Source: UBA6120 sp964639215 (lineage in GTDB: Bacteria; Bacillota_I; Bacilli_A; RFN20; CAG-826). From it: 64,000 nt of DNA. Shown here piece after piece: positions 17,605 through 26,274 of the stretch. Location of the stretch: NCBI GenBank assembly GCA_964639215.1, contig CAZXCV010000004.1, forward strand, positions 12,462 through 76,461, in the 5' to 3' direction. Made by a program: the position numbers and the translations under genes. Each line of letters opens with the position of its first letter. Position 1 is the first letter of the stretch. Under the pieces are notes generated by a model. It was given only the letters and a program-made list of their open reading frames with translations. It made no database searches and was not told the DNA's origin.

Positions 17605-18510
17605 TTGTTCCATCTGTTTAATCACGTCATTAAAATGATCAGGAAGTGGCGTTTCAAACGTCATTCTTTTATTTGTGGTTGGGTGTGTTAATACTAGCTT
17701 TGTCGCATGAAGCAATTGTCCTTTTTGATAGAGCGGATCACGACCTCCATATAAATTATCACCGACGATTGGATGCTTAATATAGCTTAAATGGACGCGT
17801 ATTTGATGCGTCCGTCCTGTTTCTAACTGTAGTGATAAAAGAGTATGTTCGTGATATCGCTGCATGACTTTGAAATGCGTGATTGCGTTTTTTCCGTGGA
17901 TGAGGTTGACCCCCATCTTCTGACGATTTCTGGTATCACGACCAATCGGAGCATCAATCATCCCTTCACTCTCACTAATGACGCCTTTACAAAGCGCGAG
18001 ATATTGGCGAAACATAGTATGATCAGCTAACTGCAGGGCTAAATGCCGATGGGCCTTATCATTACGGGCAACCACCAGTAATCCTGACGTATCTTTATCG
18101 ATGCGATGGACAATGCCCGGGCGTTTAATGCCATTAATACCGCTGAGGTGCGGATATCGGCTCAATAATCCATTGACGAGTGTGTCGCTTCCATGACCCG
18201 GGGCGGGATGTGTCACAACGCCACTTGGTTTATCAATGACGATGATATCTTCATCTTCAAAAATAACGGTGAAAGGAACGTCTTGACGAGGATTGATGGC
18301 ATCAATCGGAGCAGGCTCATCAATTTCAATCACATCACCTGTCAACACTTGATAAGCCGGTTTCGCAACTTTACCATTGACGGTTATATGCCCGGCTTTG
18401 ATGAGTTGTTCAAACCGTGATCGCGACTGTTCGGGTTGCTGCGAAGATAAATATTTATCAAGCCGGAGTGCTTGGGAGAGTTCGGTGACGATTAACGTGC
18501 GTTTAGCCAT
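17593..18510 (-). CDS. rluD: RluD/YlyB-family 23S rRNA pseudouridine synthase
   Basis: Converts uridines to pseudouridine in large-subunit rRNA. The 305-aa protein has an N-terminal S4 RNA-binding domain (RLDKYLSSQQPEQSRSRFEQ, about residues 17-60) and a catalytic domain with the signature HRIDKDTSGLLVVA, whose Asp is the nucleophile. GRTHQIRVH is the RluA-family motif II. The ATG overlaps the lspA stop by 8 bases, as lspA-ylyB are adjacent in Bacillus, so the genes are coupled. The exact target uridines cannot be assigned from sequence. The 3' end overlaps rnhC on the other strand by 12 bases. Confidence 0.93.
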   Translation of the reverse strand: MAKRTLIVTELSQALRLDKYLSSQQPEQSRSRFEQLIKAGHITVNGKVAKPAYQVLTGDVIEIDEPAPIDAINPRQDVPFTVIFEDEDIIVIDKPSGVVTHPAPGHGSDTLVNGLLSRYPHLSGINGIKRPGIVHRIDKDTSGLLVVARNDKAHRHLALQLADHTMFRQYLALCKGVISESEGMIDAPIGRDTRNRQKMGVNLIHGKNAITHFKVMQRYHEHTLLSLQLETGRTHQIRVHLSYIKHPIVGDNLYGGRDPLYQKGQLLHATKLVLTHPTTNKRMTFETPLPDHFNDVIKQMEQLKR

Positions 18511-18994
18511 GTGTTACTTTTTTACGATGATCTTCAATCAGCATGATCACCAACAAGGCAATCGTTCCGACCACGAGGCTCATGTCGGCGACGTTAAAAA
18601 CGGGAAAGGGATAACCAAATATATTAAAAGCGAGGAAATCGATGACACCGTCAGGATAAAATGCGCGGTCGATGAAATTGCCCCATGTTCCTCCAATCAT
18701 CAGCATTAGCGCTGCGGTGAACCACCGGTTAAGTTCTGCTTTTTTATACAAATAGAAACCAATCATTGCGACACCAGCGATAAATGATAAAATCGCCAGT
18801 AACCATGGGACATTTGAAAGCATCGACCAAGCCGCTCCCATATTACGAACATATTTAAGACGGAAAAAACCGGGAATGACAACGATGTCGACATTATTTA
18901 AATAAGCCGCCCATTTAGTAATTTGATCAATAATAACGATGAGAATCGCTAACCAAACAAATGACCAGAAAAACTTTTTAAAAAACACTTTCAT
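18503..18994 (-). CDS. lspA: Lipoprotein signal peptidase (SPase II)
   Basis: Membrane aspartyl protease that cleaves prolipoprotein signal peptides after lipidation of the +1 Cys. The 163-aa protein has four hydrophobic segments and both catalytic-aspartate motifs: GGTWGNFIDRA and VFNVADMSL. KYVRNMGAAW matches the conserved N-containing loop. It starts ATG immediately after the ileS stop codon, with no separate Shine-Dalgarno, so it is coupled to ileS, and it overlaps rluD by 8 bases. Its presence implies surface lipoproteins, which would matter in an organism that may lack a wall. Confidence 0.96.
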   Translation of the reverse strand: MKVFFKKFFWSFVWLAILIVIIDQITKWAAYLNNVDIVVIPGFFRLKYVRNMGAAWSMLSNVPWLLAILSFIAGVAMIGFYLYKKAELNRWFTAALMLMIGGTWGNFIDRAFYPDGVIDFLAFNIFGYPFPVFNVADMSLVVGTIALLVIMLIEDHRKKVTHG

Positions 18995-21718
18995 TTATTT
19001 AATCGCTTCGTGGCAACGTGGACATACTTGCCCCTCTTCTAGCGTAATCAAATGATTATAATAATTCCAGCATCGTTCACATTTTTGTCCGTGATGATGT
19101 TTGACTACCACTTGTGTGGTATCTCCCTTTAGTACATCAACTTCGCTCACAATAAAGTAACGAGCACGTTCAAGTGGATCAAGCGTTAGCAACAAATCAT
19201 AAACTGGACCGCTTGGTAATGTTAACGATACACGCGCTTCTTGTGCTGAACCGATGATCGCTTGAGTACGCATCATTTCGAGTTCTTTTAACACGAAAGT
19301 CCGCACTTCAAGAAGTTCATCGTAAAGTCGTAGTTGGGTTTCATCTATCTCACTAACTAGTGGATAATCATTTAACTGCGCATATTTAAGTGTTTGATGT
19401 GGTAATTCACGATAGGCTTCTTCCATGGTAAATGGCAGTAATGGTGTCAGCATCACGATTAAATCTTTAAGAATACGATAATACGCCGTTTGCACTTGAA
19501 GTCGTCGTAATGACCTGACGTGTTCGCAATATAAAATATCTTTGGTCATATCGAGATAAAATGATGACAAATCAACCGAAATAAAGTTTTGTAAATGCAT
19601 CATTGCTCCGGCAAAATTATACGTATCCATCGCTTCTTTCACTCGTTTAACAAGTCGTTTAAATGCCTCAAGGAGCAAGTTATCGATCGCGGCCAAGTCT
19701 TCTTGATTATCATTGACTGGATCAAACTTACTTACCTCGCCATTTGAAAGATTACCAAGCATGAATTTAATCGTATTCCGAATTTTCCGATAACTTTCGG
19801 CATTACCTTTGAATATTTCTTCGCTGGCGCGGACATCGGCTTGATAATCAACCGTTGCCGCCCATAACCGTAAAATGTCAGCCCCGTACACTTGACACAT
19901 TTTTAATGGATCAATGCCGTTACCTTTACTTTTTGACATCTTCTCGCCTTTTCCATCGACGACGAAGCCATGGCTGACGATGTTTTCATATGGCGAATGG
20001 CCTCGCGTGGCAACACCGATGATGAGACTTGAATTAAACCAACCACGATATTGATCTGATCCTTCAAGATATAAATCCGCTGGCCATTTTTGTCCCCGTT
20101 CAAGGAGTACGCCAATGCTCGAAGAACCGCTATCAAACCACACATCCATGATGTCGGTTTCTTTATAGAAACCACCATTTGGTGAAGCAGTGTTTTGATA
20201 ACCTGGTGGTAGAAGTTCATGTGCTTCTTTTTCAAACCAAATATTACTTCCATGTGTTTTGAATAACGTTTGAATATGGTCAAAAACGTCCTTTTCGATA
20301 ATCGGTGTGCCATCTTCATTATAAATAATCGGAATCGGGACGCCCCAAACACGTTGTCGTGAAATGCACCAATCACCGCGATCTTTAATCATGTTGTGAA
20401 TGCGAAGTTTGCCCCAACTTGGTGTCCATGAGACTCGATTTATTTCTTCAAGTAACTGGTCGCGAATCGGTTCAATTGAGCAGAACCATTGCGGTGTCGC
20501 CCGGTAGATGAGTGGTTTACCGGTCCGCCAGTCATGGGGATAGCTATGCGTAAAGCGATGATGGGCAATCAAGGCACTGCGTTCCGTCAGCATCTTCAAA
20601 ATTTTTTCGTTGGCAACTTCATAAAATAAACCCGCGAGTTCTTCACCAGCCTCACTTGTCATCATCCCACGGCCATCGACGGGACATAATGGCTCAAGAT
20701 GATACAGCCGTCCAACGATGAAATCATCTTCGCCATGACCTGGTGCCGTATGGACAAGACCAGTACCCGTATCACTCGTAACGTGCTCACCCAAAACCAC
20801 GAATGATTCCCGTTCGATAAATGGATGGTGATAATACGTATATTCCATTGTTCGCCCAGAAAATGTTTCTAAAAGTTCACATTTCACAAGCCCCAACTCT
20901 TTAATCAGCGTGTCTTTGAGTTCACAAAGAAATACCAGCACTCCATGTTCAGTCGCATAGCGGCCATAGGTAAAATCAGGATGAGCTGAGATTGCTAAAT
21001 TTCCTGGTAGTGTCCATGGTGTCGTTGTCCAAATAAGCAACTGATCATCTACTTGAAGTTTCTCATAAGCTTTTGTTACTTTGAATGGTACATAGATCGC
21101 ATCGGAAGTCACATCTTCATATTCAATTTCGGCTTCGGCCAGCGCGCTTTCAGAACTGGGTGACCAATACACTGGCTTTAAACCTTTGTAGATTAAGCCT
21201 TTTAAAGCCATCTCGGCGAATACGCCGATTTGTCGCGCTTCATAGTTTGAATCGAGGGTGACATATGGTTGATCAAAATCACCAACGATACCGAGTCGCC
21301 GAATTTGTTCTTTTTGTTTAGCGACTTGCTCGAGGGCAAACACGCGACATGCTTCACGAAAACTAGTGATCGGCATACTCTTGCGATTCACGCCTTTTTT
21401 CGTGAGATAGTTTTCAATTGGAAGACCGTGCGTATCCCACCCTAATGTGAATGGTGTATAAAAACCTTCAAGCGATTTATAGCGAATCACGATGTCTTTT
21501 AAAAAACGGTTAAGCATGTGGCCGACGTGCATATCTCCATTTGCATATGGAGGTCCGTCATGCAGCTGAAATTCTTGTTTCCCGCGACGATGAAGGAGCA
21601 TCGCTTCATAGTAATGATCATCTTGCCATGCTTTAACAAACAGCGGTTCTTTCGTTGCTAAATTAGCGCGCATCTCAAAGTTTGTTTTCGGCATTAATAG
21701 TGTTTTCTTTATTTCCAT
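18995..21718 (-). CDS. ileS: Isoleucyl-tRNA synthetase
   Basis: Class I synthetase of 907 aa charging tRNA-Ile. The HIGH-type motif is PYANGDMHVGHML, and KMSKSKGNG is the KMSKS loop. Between them lies the CP1 editing domain with TGLVHTAPGHGEDDF. The C-terminal anticodon-binding domain ends in a zinc knuckle with CERCW and CPRCH. Its length and C-terminal zinc finger fit the bacterial type found in Bacilli. GGGAG precedes the ATG. Expression is likely controlled by the T-box in the 230-base leader. It separates ftsZ from lspA and has its own promoter. Confidence 0.97.
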   Translation of the reverse strand: MEIKKTLLMPKTNFEMRANLATKEPLFVKAWQDDHYYEAMLLHRRGKQEFQLHDGPPYANGDMHVGHMLNRFLKDIVIRYKSLEGFYTPFTLGWDTHGLPIENYLTKKGVNRKSMPITSFREACRVFALEQVAKQKEQIRRLGIVGDFDQPYVTLDSNYEARQIGVFAEMALKGLIYKGLKPVYWSPSSESALAEAEIEYEDVTSDAIYVPFKVTKAYEKLQVDDQLLIWTTTPWTLPGNLAISAHPDFTYGRYATEHGVLVFLCELKDTLIKELGLVKCELLETFSGRTMEYTYYHHPFIERESFVVLGEHVTSDTGTGLVHTAPGHGEDDFIVGRLYHLEPLCPVDGRGMMTSEAGEELAGLFYEVANEKILKMLTERSALIAHHRFTHSYPHDWRTGKPLIYRATPQWFCSIEPIRDQLLEEINRVSWTPSWGKLRIHNMIKDRGDWCISRQRVWGVPIPIIYNEDGTPIIEKDVFDHIQTLFKTHGSNIWFEKEAHELLPPGYQNTASPNGGFYKETDIMDVWFDSGSSSIGVLLERGQKWPADLYLEGSDQYRGWFNSSLIIGVATRGHSPYENIVSHGFVVDGKGEKMSKSKGNGIDPLKMCQVYGADILRLWAATVDYQADVRASEEIFKGNAESYRKIRNTIKFMLGNLSNGEVSKFDPVNDNQEDLAAIDNLLLEAFKRLVKRVKEAMDTYNFAGAMMHLQNFISVDLSSFYLDMTKDILYCEHVRSLRRLQVQTAYYRILKDLIVMLTPLLPFTMEEAYRELPHQTLKYAQLNDYPLVSEIDETQLRLYDELLEVRTFVLKELEMMRTQAIIGSAQEARVSLTLPSGPVYDLLLTLDPLERARYFIVSEVDVLKGDTTQVVVKHHHGQKCERCWNYYNHLITLEEGQVCPRCHEAIK

Positions 21719-21734
21719 TGTTACTCCCTTAAAT

Positions 21735-21951
21735 AAAAAGCGCCCCTAAGGACGCTATTTGCGTGGTACCACCTTAATTCGCAATTAATTGCGCACTTGA
21801 CTCCGATAACGGTGGATGCCGTCGGGCTTACTAACGTTTCAGCTCCGCTCGGGAGACGGGATCTCATTCATGGTTGTTTAATGGTCTTGCACCGTTTACC
21901 ATCTCGCTAGAAACAACTGATTTGAATGATGTGGCGTCACCTTCGATTTCT
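21735..21951 (-). promoter_or_regulatory. T-box riboswitch leader of ileS
   Basis: The minus-strand leader contains the T-box sequence AAGGTGGTACCACGC (21761-21776), then a terminator hairpin GCGTCC-TTAG-GGGCGC (21740-21755) and TTTTT. A possible Ile specifier ATC lies in GAATGAGATCCCG of stem I (near 21857-21869). Uncharged tRNA-Ile would favour the antiterminator and allow ileS transcription. The UGGU acceptor-pairing element fits a tRNA with discriminator A. Confidence 0.92.
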
Positions 21952-21957
21952 AGGGGC

Positions 21958-21986
21958 ATTATGTCATAAATTGAAGCAATAGGCAA
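21958..21986 (-). promoter_or_regulatory. Candidate ileS promoter
   Basis: TTGCCT (21981-21986), 17 bases, CATAAT (21958-21963) on the minus strand, just after the ftsZ stop and upstream of the T-box leader. The expected start near 21951 gives a leader of about 230 bases. Confidence 0.5.
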
Positions 21987-21991
21987 GGGCG

Positions 21992-23125
21992 CTACTGTAA
22001 ATGTTTATCAGATAAAAATTCTGGTAAGAGACTATTAGTCTCATCAATTCGATCTTGCTGATGTTCTTCATCTTCGTTTGGTTCGAGTAAATTGAGACTG
22101 CCTGACGATTCTTTGCTATTTGGTTTGAGAGCTTGATAGCTTGGTACTGCCGTATAATCGAATTCTTCGGCAAAATCACTGGCAATGACACTGACAAGAA
22201 TTTGATCAGATAATTGTTCATTGATGGCGACACCGAATTTAATATCCAGATTGGTCCCGGCAATTTCAATGATGCGATCAACTGTCTCCTGGGCTTCGTA
22301 TAAACTGACTTGCGGTCCACACGTTATCGCGACGATCGCTTTGCGAGCACCAGTCAGGCTTGATTCGAGGAGCGGACAACTGACGGCGGACTGAGCGGCA
22401 TTGAGTGCCTTATTATCGCCTTGTCCCATCCCAAAGCCAATTAAGCTAATGCCACTTGCTTTTAAGACATTGCGGACGTCGGCAAAATCAAGATTAATCA
22501 CCGCTGGCATCAAGATAAGATCGGTCACTGTTTTGACACTTTGCGATAAGACGTTATCAGCTTCGCGGAACGCTTGACCAATTGGGATACTTCCCGCTGT
22601 CATCATTAATTTGTCATTACTAACGATAATCATGCTATCGACAGCCTTTTTAAGTTCGGTTAAACCCGCAACACTGTTGGCAATCCGCTTCTTTCCTTCG
22701 AATGAAAACGGACGAGTGACGATGGCGACGGTTAAGCAACCTTCTTCTTTCGCAATTCGGGCAATCACTGGCGATGCTCCAGTACCTGTGCCACCACCCA
22801 TACCAGCGGCGATGAACACCATATTGGCACCTTTAACAATCGTGCGAATGTCCTCAATGCTTTCTTCAGCTGCTTGGCGACCGACTTCGGGATTACCACC
22901 AGCACCGAGCCCATTGGTCGTTTTCGTTCCAAGAATCAAACGTTTCCTGGCTTTACTTGTTGATAAAGCTTGTTTATCGGTATTGGCGACGTAAAATTCG
23001 ATCGTGTCGATTTCATCGTCAATCATCCGATTAACGGCATTATTACCGGCACCACCAACACCAATGACGACAATCCGAGCCGCGGCTTCAAACGTATCTA
23101 GTTCAAGATTATATTTTTCTTCCAT
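21992..23125 (-). CDS. ftsZ: Cell division protein FtsZ
   Basis: Tubulin-like GTPase forming the division ring. The 377-aa protein has the G-box GGGTGTG (residues 110-116), an N-terminal GVGGAGNNAV loop and the T7 catalytic loop NLDFADVRNVL. A variable linker after about residue 315 leads to a conserved-type C-terminal peptide LLPEFLSDK, close to the usual D/E-P-x-F-L core that binds FtsA or SepF. GAGGTAAC precedes the ATG. It is the last gene of the mraZ cluster, 11 bases after ftsA. A retained C-terminal peptide suggests FtsA contact is still used, although no wall-synthesis genes are in the cluster. Confidence 0.98.
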   Translation of the reverse strand: MEEKYNLELDTFEAAARIVVIGVGGAGNNAVNRMIDDEIDTIEFYVANTDKQALSTSKARKRLILGTKTTNGLGAGGNPEVGRQAAEESIEDIRTIVKGANMVFIAAGMGGGTGTGASPVIARIAKEEGCLTVAIVTRPFSFEGKKRIANSVAGLTELKKAVDSMIIVSNDKLMMTAGSIPIGQAFREADNVLSQSVKTVTDLILMPAVINLDFADVRNVLKASGISLIGFGMGQGDNKALNAAQSAVSCPLLESSLTGARKAIVAITCGPQVSLYEAQETVDRIIEIAGTNLDIKFGVAINEQLSDQILVSVIASDFAEEFDYTAVPSYQALKPNSKESSGSLNLLEPNEDEEHQQDRIDETNSLLPEFLSDKHLQ

Positions 23126-23136
23126 GATTGTTACCT

Positions 23137-24375
23137 CTATAATTCATCTTCATATGCGCTATATGAAGGTTTCTTTTTAATATCTTTCACACGTTCTACG
23201 GACGTCACCGGGGCGACGGCTTCTTCATTTGTCGCGGTGTATTTACTGACGGTATAAATTGTTCCAAGCGCTGGACCAAAACTTGGTGAACGCGCGCCCA
23301 TGACCATAAATTTCGGGAAAGTACATTGCTCACTAAGACGATGATTCGTCAATAAATCAGCAAAGCCATGCAATTTGCGACTGCCACCGACAATGAGCCA
23401 CGGTAAGTTCTTTATGTGCATCTCAGCGTGAACTTCTTCTTGAAGTACGTCAATGTAGCGATTTAATTCGGTGACCCAAGCATCAAAATATCGGACAATC
23501 ACGCTGTTCAAATGACTTTGAGTCACTTTCATCTCACCAGCTTGTTCCTGGGCTTGATAGACGATACCATCATAGAAATCATCCCGCGAATCATATCCGA
23601 ATTGTTCATGGAGACGTAATGCCTCATCAAATGTAATTCCAAGTTGCGTACTGATTTGATCGGTAAGATGACGACCACCCATATCAAAATGCGTCGCAAC
23701 ATACACGCGATGTCCCGCCACAAACGACAAACTGGTAATCGCGGCACCAATGTCGATTAAAACATATTCTTCGGGTGTATCTTCTAAAAGTGATAGCATC
23801 TCCACACTCGCATGCACGTCGACAATAAAGCGGCGGATCTTGAGATCGACCTTCTTACACAAATCAAGGTAATCTTGATAGATGAGGCGATCGCCGAAAT
23901 GTAGATTTGCAGTTAACGTGATATTATTCGATATTTCACCAATTGGTGGCTTAGTATATTGAACTTGATTGTCAATTTCAAAAATTTCGGGAACAATGCC
24001 CAAAAGGGCATGATGTTCACCAATGGATTCTTTACGAAAAAGATTATGGAGATTCTTAATATCCATCAAGGCAATGATCCCTTGCTGTGAAATGATATTC
24101 GTCGTTTTCGTCGCTTCAAATATTTGTAATCCGTGTGGTGGCAAAGTGACGGCCACGCTACTTACGGGTTGATTGACACTTTTTTCCATTTGGGCAATTA
24201 GTTTTTTAATGACCTGGGCCGAAATATCTAAATTGACAATGCGCCCATTTTCAAGTTGGTGAGGAACATTCATCGATAAGGCTTCAAGCACTAGTGGTTG
24301 CTCGTTTAAAACATAGCCGGCGACTAGTTTGGTCGACCCTGATCCAACATCAAGCGCAAATGTGATTTTTTCCAT
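23137..24375 (-). CDS. ftsA: Cell division protein FtsA
   Basis: Actin-fold ATPase that normally tethers FtsZ to the membrane. The 412-aa protein has phosphate-1 loop ALDVGSGSTKLVAG, connect/phosphate-2 VLIDIGAAITSLSF, and the adenosine-site motif LIVGGSRKLHGF. The body length is normal, but the C-terminus ends VERVKDIKKKPSYSAYEDEL, which is polar and lacks the amphipathic, Trp/Phe-containing membrane-targeting helix of typical FtsA. Membrane attachment may therefore come from another protein, possibly the one-TM protein encoded just upstream. The start is the ATG at 24375 (a TTG codon lies directly before it), with only a weak ribosome-binding site. Confidence 0.93.
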   Translation of the reverse strand: MEKITFALDVGSGSTKLVAGYVLNEQPLVLEALSMNVPHQLENGRIVNLDISAQVIKKLIAQMEKSVNQPVSSVAVTLPPHGLQIFEATKTTNIISQQGIIALMDIKNLHNLFRKESIGEHHALLGIVPEIFEIDNQVQYTKPPIGEISNNITLTANLHFGDRLIYQDYLDLCKKVDLKIRRFIVDVHASVEMLSLLEDTPEEYVLIDIGAAITSLSFVAGHRVYVATHFDMGGRHLTDQISTQLGITFDEALRLHEQFGYDSRDDFYDGIVYQAQEQAGEMKVTQSHLNSVIVRYFDAWVTELNRYIDVLQEEVHAEMHIKNLPWLIVGGSRKLHGFADLLTNHRLSEQCTFPKFMVMGARSPSFGPALGTIYTVSKYTATNEEAVAPVTSVERVKDIKKKPSYSAYEDEL

Positions 24376-24384
24376 CAAGTCTTA

Positions 24385-24567
24385 CTAGGAAACGAAAATA
24401 ATGTCACGGATTGGTGTTAGCAAATAAACTAACAACAATGTGATTGTTACGGCCATCAGTACCCATTTAATGAGCAAAACATTTTGACGAACTAGGCGCG
24501 TATGCGCTAAGCGTGCTTCGAATGACATCACTGGTCGCATCATCTCGTTTCTTTTTTTCTCCTTCAT
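24385..24567 (-). CDS. Mini membrane protein, possible truncated DivIB/FtsQ
   Basis: A 60-aa protein with a basic N-terminus (MKEKKRNEMMRPV...), one predicted membrane helix (about residues 32-50, WVLMAVTITLLLVYLLT) and a short tail PIRDIIFVS. Type II (N-in) topology is expected. The helix followed by TPIRDIIFVS resembles the start of the DivIB/FtsQ POTRA region, but the POTRA and beta domains are absent. It sits where divIB is found in walled relatives, directly before ftsA, with GGAAGTG upstream of the ATG. I infer a remnant or a minimal membrane anchor. It is real by position and spacing; the function is unproven. Confidence 0.65.
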   Translation of the reverse strand: MKEKKRNEMMRPVMSFEARLAHTRLVRQNVLLIKWVLMAVTITLLLVYLLTPIRDIIFVS

Positions 24568-24632
24568 AATCGTTTCACTTCCATTTTATTTTAATAAAAG
24601 CGGAACATTGTTTATAGAAAAATCGCTATTAA

Positions 24633-24827
24633 TTAGTCGATTTGAGAATCGATGTCACTATTTGTGACTTCACTCGAACTAGAGGTGGGCGTGGCTTCGA
24701 CCGATAAGAGTGATAAAGGCACGGCCACACTTGCCGTTAAAAACATGATTGCCATCGCAAAGATGGCCACTTTTCTCGTGCGATAGTAGCTCGCCTTCCG
24801 ATGGTATTTTTCAATTTTATCTTTCAT
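24633..24827 (-). CDS. Small single-pass protein in the FtsL position
   Basis: A 64-aa protein with basic N-terminal 20 residues (KYHRKASYYRTRK), one hydrophobic segment (about 21-43) and a Ser/Thr/Asp-rich 20-residue tail. It begins with an ATGA overlap with the rsmH stop and has CGGAGG upstream. The slot after rsmH is normally ftsL, and the topology (short basic N-terminus, one helix) matches. FtsL's extracellular leucine-zipper coiled coil is missing, so either this is a reduced FtsL or an unrelated peptide took the slot. A secretion signal is an alternative reading of the hydrophobic segment. Confidence 0.65.
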   Translation of the reverse strand: MKDKIEKYHRKASYYRTRKVAIFAMAIMFLTASVAVPLSLLSVEATPTSSSSEVTNSDIDSQID

Positions 24828-25768
24828 GCTATTGACCTCCGTTCTCGAGTGATAATTCGTAATTTTGCGCTTTTAGCGCGATTGTTCAACTTAATTTCTT
24901 GTGGTGTCGCTTCAATTACTTGACGGTTATATAATCGGTATTCTGGTGGCTCTGGTTGTTTGAGTGCTAATGGTCCATACCGCGTTCCTTCGTTGGTCGT
25001 TAAGGACTTGAAGTAGTTTTTGACGATGCGATCTTCACCCGAATGGAAGGTGATGACGGCGAGATGGCCACCAACAGCTAACATCTTTGTCGCACTGACA
25101 AGGGCACGTTCGAGATTGTGCAATTCATCATTCACAGCAATCCGCAATGCTTGAAACGCTTGTTTGGCAGGATGTCCCTTCTTCTTGAGTTCGCGTTGGG
25201 GCTTGGCACTTTTGATAATCGTAACAAGACGTCCTGTCGTGGTTATCGGAGCCAAACTACGATTGGCGATAATCGCTCTAGCGATTTGGTAGGCTTGAGG
25301 TTCATCACCATATTCTCGGAAAATTTTGGTCAATTGTGCTAGATCATAGTGATTGACGATCGTTGCTGCATCGAGAATTTGGCTTTGATCCATGCGCATG
25401 TCGAGCGGTGCATCCTCGCGATATGTGAAACCCCGGTCACTTTCATCGAATTGCGGTGATGAAACCCCTAAATCGATGATGATACCAGCCACTTCGTGAA
25501 TGTCTCGCTCTTCGAGCTGTAAGGTCATATTCACGAAGTTGTCATGAATGAGCGTTAAGTGGTCGGGATAGTTTTCTAGAAGTGTTTGTCCAGCGATAAT
25601 CGCTGCCTGATCGCGATCGAAGGCATATAAATGCCCAGTTACTAGTTTGTCGAGAATCGCTTTAGCATGACCACCGCGACCAAAGGTTAAATCGACATAT
25701 GTTCGCGCTGGATCAATTGCTAATCCTTCAATGACTTCTTCTAATAAAACTGGGACATGCGATTCCAT
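24824..25768 (-). CDS. rsmH: 16S rRNA (cytosine1402-N4)-methyltransferase
   Basis: RsmH/MraW, 314 aa, methylates N4 of C1402 in the ribosomal P site using AdoMet. Starts MESHVPVLLEEVIEGL; the AdoMet-binding motif is YVDLTFGRGGHAKAIL (about residues 24-39), with GIIIDLGVSSPQFD and the family motif RGFTYREDAPLDMRMD. HPAKQAFQALRIAVNDEL and VITFHSGEDRIVK complete the signature set. AAGGA lies 8 bases before the ATG, 2 bases after mraZ. It overlaps the next small gene by 4 bases. It is conserved even in wall-less relatives because its role is ribosomal. Confidence 0.97.
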   Translation of the reverse strand: MESHVPVLLEEVIEGLAIDPARTYVDLTFGRGGHAKAILDKLVTGHLYAFDRDQAAIIAGQTLLENYPDHLTLIHDNFVNMTLQLEERDIHEVAGIIIDLGVSSPQFDESDRGFTYREDAPLDMRMDQSQILDAATIVNHYDLAQLTKIFREYGDEPQAYQIARAIIANRSLAPITTTGRLVTIIKSAKPQRELKKKGHPAKQAFQALRIAVNDELHNLERALVSATKMLAVGGHLAVITFHSGEDRIVKNYFKSLTTNEGTRYGPLALKQPEPPEYRLYNRQVIEATPQEIKLNNRAKSAKLRIITRERRSIA

Positions 25769-25770
25769 CG

Positions 25771-26193
25771 CTAGTCCTTGAGACGTTCAGCCGTTTTTTC
25801 AAAAACGGCATCAGCGCTAGCTTCATAATCTTCCCAAGCTTGCGCCGACCAAATTTCAAGATGATCTTGCACTCCAACGATGCGAACCGTTCCTTCAAGT
25901 TGGTACAGTTTGCTTATCGCTGCGGGAATTTGGATACGACCATGATTATCGATTGTTAGTTCGAAAGTTGATGCTAATGCAATCCGTATATAGTCACGGG
26001 CATCTTTCTGATTGAAATTAAGCTTGGCGATGTTAACTTGTAGTTGATTGAATGAGGATTCAGGATAAAGTGACAAACATTTCTCATAGCCACGCATAGC
26101 AAAAAGGGTGTCATTGACGGCTAATCGAAACTTTGCCGGGATCACGAGTCGGCCTTTATTATCGATCGAGTAGATAAAATTGCCAAAGAACAT
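25771..26193 (-). CDS. mraZ: Transcriptional regulator MraZ
   Basis: Autoregulator of the division cluster, 140 aa, two AbrB/SpoVT-like DNA-binding repeats. The first is MFFGNFIYSIDNKGRLVIPAKFR and the second is LTIDNHGRIQIPAAISKLY. Family members form rings and bind direct GTG-containing repeats upstream of their own gene. Here GTGGG repeats spaced 10 bp lie immediately before the ATG and also supply the Shine-Dalgarno (GGGAG), so the binding site and ribosome-binding site coincide. First gene of the mraZ-rsmH-(two small genes)-ftsA-ftsZ unit. Confidence 0.96.
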   Translation of the reverse strand: MFFGNFIYSIDNKGRLVIPAKFRLAVNDTLFAMRGYEKCLSLYPESSFNQLQVNIAKLNFNQKDARDYIRIALASTFELTIDNHGRIQIPAAISKLYQLEGTVRIVGVQDHLEIWSAQAWEDYEASADAVFEKTAERLKD

Positions 26194-26198
26194 AATCT

Positions 26199-26213
26199 CC
26201 CACTTTCTCCCAC
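26199..26213 (-). promoter_or_regulatory. MraZ box (two GTGGG repeats) overlapping the ribosome-binding site
   Basis: Reading the minus strand: GTGGG, five bases, GTGGG, then AGATT and the mraZ ATG. The repeats are one helical turn apart, as in known MraZ operators. The proximal GTGGGAG is also the Shine-Dalgarno sequence. Confidence 0.75.
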
Positions 26214-26223
26214 TTATGCTTTC

Positions 26224-26252
26224 ATTCTACCGATGCTTTTTCGGTTTGTAAA
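26224..26252 (-). promoter_or_regulatory. mraZ promoter
   Basis: TTTACA (26247-26252), 17 bases, TAGAAT (26224-26229) on the minus strand; each hexamer is one mismatch from consensus. The predicted start (about 26217) lies just ahead of the MraZ box, so bound MraZ would sit on the first transcribed bases. Confidence 0.75.
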
Positions 26253-26274
26253 GATAAAAACTTATTTTTTTAAA

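Noticed and set aside
18377..18709. 110-codon plus-strand frame opposite rluD and lspA
   Set aside because: Antisense to two conserved genes with overlapping starts; no independent support.
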